Below the pieces are notes generated by a model. It was not told the origin of the DNA. It saw only the letters and a program-made list of their open reading frames with translations, and searched no databases. The translations under genes were made by a program, and so were the position numbers. Shown here one piece after another: positions 37,675-46,683 of a stretch of DNA of 64,000 nucleotides. Positions within the stretch are counted from its first letter, which is position 1, and every line of letters begins with the position of its first letter. Source of the DNA: Rutidosis leptorrhynchoides (Eukaryota > Streptophyta > Magnoliopsida > Asterales > Asteraceae); the NCBI RefSeq assembly GCF_046630445.1, contig NC_092334.1, positions 106,636,501-106,700,500 of the forward strand. The letters are read 5' to 3'.

Positions 37675-37937
37675 CCCCGGGTGATGTCTTGAACAACGCG
37701 ACTAACTCACCCCCATGACAGTGTGGCGTCTTGAACACCGCGAAGATTCCACATGTCAATCAAAAAAATGAGTGGTGCCTTGAACATCGCGACATCCACT
37801 CCCATGACAATGTGGTGTCTTAAACACCGCGACAATACCACATGTCAATCAAACAATGAGTAGTGTCTTGAACACCGCGACAATACTACTCGTTACTTAG
37901 AATGTGGTGTCTTGAACACCGCGACAATGCCACATTC
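37675..37937 (-). repeat. Hairpin minisatellite with covarying arms in Tekay LTR
   Basis: Six tandem units, 40-50 bases apart, share a centre close to tgtcttgaacaccgcgacaat. Each is bounded by complementary arms that change together: GGGTGA/TCACCC, TGTGG/CCACA, GAGTGG/CCACTC, ATGTGG/CCACAT, GAGTAG/CTACTC, GAATGTGG/CCACATTC. Several centres contain an extra GGTGT...ACACC pair. Linkers contain ccatgaca or gtcaatcaaa. Confidence 0.85.
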
Positions 37938-38867
37938 ATACTACACAAATAAATACATTATATACGTACACGCATAATTATTCCACTCACCTTACGCCTT
38001 TGGTGAATCGATAAACCAAGCTCGCAACTTCAAGGTAATGTATATTACATTATGCACATATATCAATCATTCATTCAAGTTGGTCAACCAACTTATTCGC
38101 CATTCTAGTGCCATTCGGCCCATAGTGCAAACGTGACCCATTTGCACCATTCATTCTAACACTAGGTCGGGATTATGTCAAACCCTTACCAATACTTCAA
38201 TTATGGTCTTAATACACTTTTTAACACAAGGTTATCACATTTTCACACCCATTAAACCACTTAGGTCATCAAAGACTCATTTGACCCATTTCAAGGTTAA
38301 CACGCTCATTTGGGTTACTAACAAAACCCAAATACACCCATTCACTTTAAACACTAAATGTGCTAGTGATTTACTAAAATTTAAGACCCATAAACATAAC
38401 TTAATATTTCAAAACCCTAGGTTAGTAGTCTTTGAGTCCTCATGACCCAAACTTACCCAAAAAAAACCCCAAATCACTAACAAATGGGTTTTATGCTCAT
38501 CTATAACCCAAACCCTAACCCATTAAACAATTAAAACAAGGAAACCAAGGTTAAGACTTACCACTACAATAAAAATGTAGCTAGTGAGTAGATGAACAAC
38601 TTTAATACTCGAGCTCTAACCCGAAACAAGCTTCTTCCTCTTCGATTTGAGTTTTCTCACACAAGAATCACACTCTCTTTCTAGAATTCAAGTGGAAGAG
38701 GTGTGGTGGTTGTAGATGGAGTAAATGATGCTCCAAAAACTGATCAAGGGCTTTAAATTCGGCCCCCATGTGAAATTACCAAAATACCTATTTAAATATC
38801 TAAACACAAGACAGCTGGCCCGCCAGACCATTTGGACGGCATCCAAACAGTCTGGACGACGTCAAGT

Positions 38868-38872
38868 CCTTC
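38868..38872. repeat. Target-site duplication of Athila-2 (CCTTC), left copy
   Basis: Identical to 55666-55670. It shows Athila-2 inserted into the Tekay LTR. Confidence 0.93.
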
Positions 38873-40823
38873 TGATGTGCAGCGGGGTAGTATATAAAAT
38901 AGCTTTTATATTTTACTAGGAAAAACTATTAAATACGATACAATTTTGCACAAGATATTTATTTATTTATAGAATGGATATACTTAAACCTTGCTACAAC
39001 ACTTATAGGCAGTGTACCTAATCGTACAGTAGTGTAGTTTTTAGTAAGTCCGGTTCGTTCCACAGGGAAATATTTAAACAAAGCTCAACGCTATATTAGT
39101 TTACTTTTATAAAAATACAAATATATATATAAGTAATATTATTATTATAAAGGGGGGTTTTTACCGTTTAATGACCGGTTTGTCGATTTTAAGACTTTAG
39201 TCGCAGTTAAAACCTAACGTAAAATATAAAATAAATACAAGACTTTAAATTAAAGCGTAAAGTAAATAACGATAATGAAATTGCGAATAATAAAAATGCG
39301 ATAAAATAAAATTTGCGATAATTAAAAAGTACGATAATTAGAAGTGCAATTAAATATAAAATAAAGGAAATTAAATATGAAATAAAAGAATTATGCTTAT
39401 TTAAACTTCCGTAATCATGATGTTTGACGTGTTGATTTTAGTTTTATGCCCATGGGTTAATTGTCCTTTGTCCTGGATTATTTAATATGTCCGTATGGTT
39501 TTTGTCCATAACAGTCCATCAGTCATAAATATAAATTGCAAGTGTCCTTGTCAAATTATTATTATACCCGAAGATAAATATTCCAACTAATTGGGGATTC
39601 GAATTGTAACAAGGTTTTAATACTTTGTTTAATGAATACACCAGGTTATCGACTGCGTGTAAACCAAGGTTTTACTACTTTGTTAACAATTACACCAATT
39701 ACCCTTGAATGTAATTTCACCCCTGTTTTAATTATTCTAGTGGCTATTAATCCATTCCCGTGTCCGGTTAAATGAACGATTATTCGTACATATAAATACC
39801 CCGCCCATCGTGTCCGATCGAGTGTATATGGTAATTTATAGGGACGCCCAATTGTAAATCTTTATATTAACATTAACAAACTTTCATTTAATTAAACAAA
39901 TATAAAGCCCATTAATAGCCCATAGTCTAATTTCCACAAGTGTCGTTCTTTTGTCCAAACCCCAATTATGGTACAAAGCCCAATTACCCAATTTTAGTAA
40001 TTAGCCCAACATCATGATTACTTCGTTTTAAATAAGCATAATAATAACTTAGCTACGAGACATTAATATAAAAAGGTTGAACATAACTTACAATGATTAA
40101 AAATAGCGTAGCGTTACACGGACAGAATTTCGACTTACACCCTTACAACATTCGCTAACATACCCTTATTATTAGAATTAAAATTAAAATTAAAATATAA
40201 AATATATATATATATATATATATCGTATATATTGAGAGATGAGAGAAATAAGATATGAAATTTGATCAGAATTCGGTTTGCTTTGTAGCCAGAGTTGAAT
40301 TTTGGGGCTCCGCGACTCGCGGCAAAATGCTCTTCAAACTCCGCGAGTCGCGGAGATAGTATTTACAGCTCAGTCCTTGGAGTTTTCTCTGCCGACGGTT
40401 TTATATATATAAATATAATATATATATAATTAATATAATTAATTATATATTATATTATATTTATATACATAGTTAACTTGTAATTTTTAGTCCGTTGCGT
40501 CGAGCGTTAAGAGTTGACTCTGGTCCCGGTTCCGGATTTTCGAACGTCCTTGCGTACAATTTTATATTTTGTACTTTTTCGTTTTGAATCTTGTACTCTT
40601 GTAATTTCGAGACGTTTCTTATCAATAATTGGAACCTTTTTGATTGTCTTTTGTACTTTTGAGCTTTTTGGTCGTTTGCGTCTTCAATTCGTCGAATCTG
40701 TCTTTTGTCTTCACCTTTTATTATTTAAACGAATATCACTTGTAAATAGAACAATTGCAACTAAAAGCTTGTCTTTCTTGAGGAATAATGCTATGAAATA
40801 TATGTTCGTTTTTAGCATTATCA
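38873..40823 (-). repeat. Athila-2 3' LTR (1951 bp)
   Basis: Near-identical to 53709-55665. Sense TATA box is at about 40408-40397. Palindrome pair at 40308-40355, short (TA)n near 40200. Confidence 0.95.
40308..40355. repeat. Palindrome pair around CCGCGA-N-TCGCGG in Athila-2 3' LTR
   Basis: CTCCGCGACTCGCGG (40308-40322) and CTCCGCGAGTCGCGGAG (40339-40355; 8-bp arms, 1-base centre). They lie 42-90 bases downstream of the TATA box in the sense strand. Confidence 0.93.
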
Positions 40824-40840
40824 AATATTCCCACACTTGA
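40824..40840 (-). promoter_or_regulatory. Athila-2 polypurine tract
   Basis: Sense CAAGTGTGGGAATATT directly adjoins the 3' LTR. Related AAGTGTGGG boxes recur at 42441-42451 and 46674-46685. Confidence 0.7.
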
Positions 40841-42895
40841 GCGTTGCTTGTCCTCAAGCAATATCGTCTTGAAACACTAGAATCACTTCTTTATTCTTCA
40901 CACTTTGTACATCAGTGATTTCTATACGGCGGTATAAACAATGGTAGTAATGATATGGTTTACAGTCCCACATGACTATAAAAATTTAGATCCATTAAGG
41001 AAATTGGATCTTTATGAAAACATTTGATCTTTTGAAAATTAAATCTAGTTTTTACCCTAGATAAGTTTTCCGGGATAACCCTTTACCGGTGTTTGCAAAA
41101 TATTTTTGTGGGTTTGGTGGGTTTCAGATTTGAAAATTTTAGCTCAAAACTTGCGGTTTTGTGTCACCCAATTGCTAACCTTGTATTAGGAAAGCAACAC
41201 GTCCAGTTTACTTATTCCGTATATTACCTTTTGGCAAACTACCGTCCAGTTGTAAAGGAAAGCGTTGAACAAGCAACTGTGAAGGCAATGTCCCGTGACA
41301 TGTTTTTGATTATGGTCTATAACGTGTCGGACGCAATTACTATCCTTGGTAGGAGCAATAGTAAAGCTTACCCTTATAATTTTTCGGTCTGGCACAAGGT
41401 CCTGTCTTTGACCACTATGCAACCACCGTTCTTACGGTTGACACCCGATTTAGTTCAGGTGACCTAATGAATTCCAGGTGAATTCCTAGGATTTTACGTT
41501 CAATGGTAATGAACGCATTAAAAATAGGGTTTTCAGAAAACAAATCGGTTTGTAATTTTGATCAAAATATTTTCTCGTTTAAGCTCGAGTTTAGATATCA
41601 TCGAATTCCATGAGTTTGTAATTCTTAATCTTTAAGGTCAATCTCTAGGATTGAGTAATATCAGTCTTAAAAGCTGATTTTTAATCTTTAAGGAGATTAT
41701 CCTTTCTGGGGATCTGATTCATTAGTCTTATCCAGCTAATTTGCATGGTGCCCCCCCATTGTACGAGATAAATCCTTCTCATGGTTAGGATAAATCTGAC
41801 CACTTGGCGACCCTGTTTAATGCTGAGGTCCGTGGATTTCCTGCTGATTTTAGTGATGACTTTTCTAGATTTTTCGTCAACCTACAGCTGGTCTGGACGA
41901 CAACTTCATGACCTAAATCAAGAAGCGCGTGTCTTTTTCGGAAGACTTTACTTCCTTTTAATGATGGAATTGATTCATCGTGTAGATCCATCTCTTCTTT
42001 TCTTTCATCGGGTAAAACAGTTTAGTTTAGTCCAAAGCAAAAGTATTTTCAGTTATTTGTTACAGATATATGTGACATATGTTTAAAATAACTTGGTAAA
42101 TTTTCTCACACTTGGCTTTTATTTTCCTTTTTATCGTCCTCTATTCCATTTTAAATGAATTTTGACATTTTAGTTTGTTTCTTAATTTATGTTCTTTCTG
42201 AGATAACAATAATTTCGGTGTTAAAACCTAGTTTTATCGTTCATAAATATGTATAAACATGATTTGAATTCATTTAATTGAAAAAGTTTACTAGAATTGG
42301 GTAGTCAGTATATAAGACTAGGGCTGTTCTTTTTTTATCAGAGAGCACTAGATTCTAATACAACTACTGCTTTACTAGTATTTTTAATGGTAACCAAGTG
42401 TATAAAGTAAAAAATTTAAAATCCGAAAGAATTTAACCCCTTCCCACACTTAAGATCTTGCAATGCCCTCATTTGCAAGAAATCAGTAACAATTTAAATT
42501 ATTGAGGGTGATTAGTGTGAAAATGATTAAATTTTACCAAAGTTTCCAAATATATTGGCGTTTGTTTGCTGAATGATAAATGGTGCACATCATTTGTTCA
42601 TTCCGTCTTGTTGTTATTTCACATATATTTTGCATCTTGTCGTCAAAATTAGTTGCTTTTGCTGAACTTAATGCCAGTCTTTGAAAATGCGTTGTTTTAC
42701 CCTGTTGTGTACATAAGATAAACTGCAAACATATATACATATTTTTGAAGTTTGGTATATTACCCCACATTCAAAAATTATTAAAATCTAAGAATAAAAG
42801 TTAGATAATTATAAAAATGATTACAATATTAACAAAAATATTAAATGTATCAATAATTACAAATTACAAAATAAAAAAAAATAATAATAAGTAAA
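40841..42895 (-). other. Athila-2 3' untranslated region
   Basis: About 2 kb without a convincing ORF on the sense strand. Open frames on either strand show no conserved motif. It contains one aatttcggt-N-acctagttt motif (about 42211) and an internal purine box (42437-42451). Confidence 0.65.
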
Positions 42896-44248
42896 CTAAG
42901 GATGATATTGGTACCAATAGGGGTTCCAGGCATAACCATAAGTGCTATAGAATGCTTCGGCAGGGTCATACGTAGGATATGGTGGCTGCATCTCTATCGA
43001 CCAAGGAGGGAAGACGGGTTTCGGTGTAGGAATATAGTTTCTACCTATGTTTTGGCAATGAGCTATGATCAGGTTCTGATGAACTTGCCAATCTTCAAAT
43101 GCTCTCTGTCTAGCATTTTCGTATTCCTGAGAAGCTATAAACCTATGCATCTCTTGCATCTCATTCCCCCCTCCTACATTACCTTGTTGCTGGTTTCTCT
43201 CCACCTGTGGATGTCTACCATGGTATCGTACTGCGGCGTTATTTCGCCTCTTCAAAACTTTCGCACCATGGTATACATTTAAACCTATAGTATCGCGGGG
43301 TTCCGGCTCTTCTAGTAATAATTCCCCCCGACTTATATCCACACCGAGATATTCACCAATCAAAGTAATAAAAATACCACCTCCTATTATGCTATGTGGT
43401 CGCATCCCCCGAACCATAGCTGATAAATAATAACCCACACAATATGGTATACTTACAGCGCTCTGTGGGTCTCGAATACACATATGGTAAAACAAATCTT
43501 GTTCATTTACTTTTTCTTTGTTCTTACCCCTTTGTGTAATCGAATTAGCTAAAAACCTATGTATCACTCTTAATTCGGCTCTATCTATATCCAAATAAGA
43601 GTAGTTTCCCCCTTTGAAACGGTGATGGCTTGTCATTTGACTCCACACACCGTGTGTATCAAAATTCTCATCTATCTTTCTACCGTTTAGTATCAATCCT
43701 CTACAATCGGCAGACGCTAACTCCTCAGGCGTATATATACGTAAAGCCTGAGCCATGTCTAGTAAAGACATGTGGCGCATCGAACCGCCTAACAAAAATC
43801 TAATAAAAGAACGATCGGTTAAACTAGCTACCCGATCATTCAACTCTATACTACATAACAACTCTTCACACCATACTTTATATACAGGTCTACGTATGGT
43901 GAATAAACATATCCAGTCATTAAAAGAAGAACTACCATACCTCTGTACAAGTAATTCCCTAATTGGCCCGGCCAATTCTACAGCTTCTAAGGGTCCCCAT
44001 TCTATGACCCTCGGTACCTCAACAACCTTAGAGTGAAGAGTATGCAAACCCCGTTGATATTTTGGATAATCTATCCAAAGTCTGTCAAATCTCAGGTTCG
44101 GGTGCAACTCTTCCAAGTGCATATCGGAAAAGGTCATGACTGGATGAGGTACATCCTGCTTGTAGTAGTTATCCACCTCCTGTTGTTCCAAATTCTCAGC
44201 AGGAGCATTGCGGGCTTGGGATGAAGATTCACCCCTTTCATTCTGCAA
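42896..44248 (-). CDS. Athila ORF-1-type / putative plant transposon protein, 450 aa
   Basis: An intact ORF between pol and the 3' LTR, where Athila elements carry an extra, sometimes envelope-like gene. Residues about 60-310 form a helical domain (RYGSSSFNDWICLFTIRRPV, FIRFLLGGSMRHMSLLDMAQ, VIHRFLANSITQRG, YYLSAMVRGMRPHSIIGGG) of the type in Pfam ATHILA ORF-1 and related plant transposon proteins. The tail is Gln/Pro/Tyr-rich (PPYPTYDPAEAF...WYQYHP). I see no signal peptide or clear transmembrane anchor, so an envelope role is not supported. It is expressed, if at all, from a spliced or internal RNA; no acceptor was identified with confidence. The function is unknown. Athila-1 lacks this gene within the window. 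Confidence 0.75.
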   Translation of the reverse strand: MQNERGESSSQARNAPAENLEQQEVDNYYKQDVPHPVMTFSDMHLEELHPNLRFDRLWIDYPKYQRGLHTLHSKVVEVPRVIEWGPLEAVELAGPIRELLVQRYGSSSFNDWICLFTIRRPVYKVWCEELLCSIELNDRVASLTDRSFIRFLLGGSMRHMSLLDMAQALRIYTPEELASADCRGLILNGRKIDENFDTHGVWSQMTSHHRFKGGNYSYLDIDRAELRVIHRFLANSITQRGKNKEKVNEQDLFYHMCIRDPQSAVSIPYCVGYYLSAMVRGMRPHSIIGGGIFITLIGEYLGVDISRGELLLEEPEPRDTIGLNVYHGAKVLKRRNNAAVRYHGRHPQVERNQQQGNVGGGNEMQEMHRFIASQEYENARQRAFEDWQVHQNLIIAHCQNIGRNYIPTPKPVFPPWSIEMQPPYPTYDPAEAFYSTYGYAWNPYWYQYHP

Positions 44249-46095
44249 AACACATCAAACACAAATTTTGTGCATCCAAATATGCATTAGTGTCAGCAAA
44301 ATCATCAATCAAAATAATTACAATGACATTATCAATTTATATCAAACTTAAGCTCATTTTCACATTTTTTCAAATCTACACTTTTTCAAATAAGCATATA
44401 CGAAAATGTTCGCCAAGTTCATAAGCATTCAACTCAAATAACATGTCAAAATAATCATTACTAGCAATCAAACAAGTCTCAAATGGCATTATCTTTCAAA
44501 AATCAAGTTCATGAATTTTAGACTTGAAAAAGTCCACTTTAATTCTCAAAATCATGTTTAGGCTCAAAGTTTGGATCATTTAACTACCTAGACATGTTAC
44601 ACTACTCAATTTAGCAACAATTCATGACAAAAATCGGCCATAACCTGTTTATATCAAAAAGCCCCAAATTGCTCGAGAACACAAACCCTAGATTACTCAA
44701 AATTTGAAGTTTAAGGCTTCTAATCATGTTAAACAGCATCAATCTAGGTTATACAAGCATAATACATAAACAATTTAAGTCTAATTACACTAAAAAGTAT
44801 CAAAATCAAATTGGGGAAAAAATAGCTCAAGAACACCAAAATTCGGATTAAATGGTGTTTAGGTGTAGAAATTTACCGTTTTTCTTGAGTAATTCTTAGA
44901 TAGCATCCTTCTCAACATGATTTTAGCAAAAAATTTGGTGATTAACGGTTAAAAATTGGGATTTTTGGGTGTATTTTCGGGGTTTTTCGCGTGCAGAATT
45001 CAGGTGTTTATGTGTGGGGAGTGAAACTGATCTGTTGTTCAGTTATATTTTTTTTTTCGGTTTTTAGTCTCTCCGCGAGTCGCGGAGGTTTTGCACTTCA
45101 AACTCCGCGAGTCGCGGAGTTTGCTCTTTTTTTTTTTTTTTTTTTTATAATCATTAACTTATTAAAACAATTAAGTAATTAATTTTAAAATTTTGTTTCC
45201 CTTGTTATTTAGGACGAGGTCGTTTCAGATCGATGTCCTAGTCCGTCCTTCGACAAAATTTTAAAATTTGTCTTTTTGTAGCGATTGTTTTAAAAGCTAA
45301 GATTTTTGGGTTTTTTTAATGTTTTTGGCATACTTTAAATTAATAAGATTAAAAATAATGATAATAAAAGTTCTCGTCCCTCCCTTGGGTAAAGCAATTT
45401 CGGTTCAAAGACCTAGTCTTCAACTTACGACGAATTTTAAAAATCATATTCTTAACTTAATGAGATAAAGTAAATTTTTGTTTTTAAATTCACACAACTT
45501 AAATATAAAATTCAAAATTAATATTAAAAATTCACACCAAACTTAAAATTTGAAATGCATAAAATTAAAAATTAATATTTTAAAAATTAAAAATTCATAC
45601 CAAACTTAATTTAAAAATTTATAAATTCATATCAAACTTATATTATTTTTTTCAAATATTTACAATTTTAAATATATTGTTTTTATAAAGTTTACAATAT
45701 TAATTTAAGATTTAAATATTAAGATTAAAAACATGGTAAAAATATAATTAAAAATCTTTTTGTCTTTTTATCCCACTTTAATCAATCAAATATTATCAAA
45801 AATATGCGCCCCTCTTTTCGGTAAAGTAATTTCGGTTCCAAGACCTAATTTAACTCATGACGAATTTTTGAAATATTTTGGGTTGATTGATTAAAGATAT
45901 TTATACCTTAAGAATAAACGTTAAATTTCGCAGTGATGTAATAAATTTTTGAATGATATCAATAATTTCGGTCGCCAAACCTAATTTTATTCAATACCAA
46001 TTTAATACTTTTTAGCGAACAAATTAGCGTTTATTATCAAAAGGTTAAAAATAAAAAAAAATAAAAACTGTACAGACATACCTGTGAAATAGATC
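44249..46095 (-). other. Athila-2 spacer between ORF-1-type gene and cysteine-rich ORF
   Basis: AT-rich and noncoding. It holds the palindrome pair 45071-45120, a T-run at about 45125-45147 and three tttcggt-N-acctaatt motifs (about 45397, 45826, 45966). Confidence 0.7.
45071..45120. repeat. Palindrome pair CTCCGCGAGTCGCGGAG in Athila-2 3' spacer
   Basis: 45071-45087 and 45102-45120, separated by about 15 bases (ttttgcacttcaaa). Athila-1 has CATGCGATCGCATG at the matching place. Confidence 0.93.
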
Positions 46096-46512
46096 TTAGT
46101 TATATGATCTATTCCATTCATAAGATAGTCGGTTTAATTGGTTTTCCATGGCTCCAAAGGCGTAACCTCGAGCATTCAGTGTCTTTTCTTCTAAACATAT
46201 GAACGGTCCGTCTCTGCATAAAGTAACAAATTCGGTATTTGAATAGGTTTGATTATTTGAACATTTACCTCCATGTGACCATTTTCCGCATTTGTGACAT
46301 CGTTCTAGGTGTCGTGCTCTTCTTTTCGCTGCGGATTTTGATTTTCCTTTACCAAATTGTAACTTATTATCTTCGCATCTGGATTCTTTTCTAACTCCGT
46401 CCATTCTTTCTCTGATTACTGATACTAATTCACTCGGTAGTATGTCATTATTACGTTTAGTGATCAAAGCGTGTAGCATTAGACCATGGTTTAGTTCACA
46501 GGCAGTCTTCAT
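46096..46512 (-). CDS. Athila-2 accessory protein: small basic cysteine-rich (zinc-knuckle-like), 138 aa
   Basis: It starts 171 bases after the pol stop. N-terminal helix-prone segment (CELNHGLMLHALITKR), an acidic/basic linker, the basic block GKSKSAAKRRARHLERC, then CHKCGKWSHGGKC (C-X2-C-X4-H-X3-C) and a conserved tail with FVTLCRDGPFIC and NARGYAFGAMENQL. It is clearly alignable to 4489-4905, with changes concentrated in the linker and the C-terminal end, which suggests constraint. It is distinct from the gag knuckle (C-X2-C-X3-H-X4-C). Likely role: nucleic-acid binding or regulation; its evolutionary origin is open. Confidence 0.75.
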   Translation of the reverse strand: MKTACELNHGLMLHALITKRNNDILPSELVSVIRERMDGVRKESRCEDNKLQFGKGKSKSAAKRRARHLERCHKCGKWSHGGKCSNNQTYSNTEFVTLCRDGPFICLEEKTLNARGYAFGAMENQLNRLSYEWNRSYN

Positions 46513-46683
46513 TTCGTAAAAACATAAAAAAATAAAAATTCAGAATGGGGGGAGAAGACTAGTTCTTTAGGGTCTGCTAGGGAAAGACCATACGTGTTCC
46601 ATTTTCGAGAACTACACGAAAACAGACAATCTAACTCTAACAGAAATATATATTATCCTTTAAAGACTTGATTCTCCCCACAC

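Larger units (their letters stand above)
36842..38872 (-). repeat. Tekay 3' LTR, main part
   Basis: Starts TGTAACAG on the plus strand next to Copia leader and runs to the CCTTC target site of Athila-2. The other end is at 55671-55735. It holds a hairpin minisatellite (37675-37937) and several GGACGNCGTCC-type palindromes (36906-36938, 36970-36984, 38831-38847). No gene is seen. Confidence 0.85.

Noticed and set aside
37675..37937. CRISPR-like array
   Set aside because: Units are tandem with constant centres and complementary arms, not constant repeats with unique spacers, and lie inside a plant LTR.
40514..40840. 108-aa ORF repeated in three Athila LTRs (also at 13788 and 55356)
   Set aside because: It lies antisense to the element and in the LTR; it recurs because the LTR recurs, with no protein motif.
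41093..41467. 124-aa ORF, plus strand, in the Athila-2 3' region
   Set aside because: Antisense to the element, with no recognisable domain; an opposite-strand ORF covers the same bases.
42896..44248. Envelope glycoprotein
   Set aside because: No signal peptide, transmembrane anchor or glycoprotein features visible; better described as an ORF-1-type helical protein.
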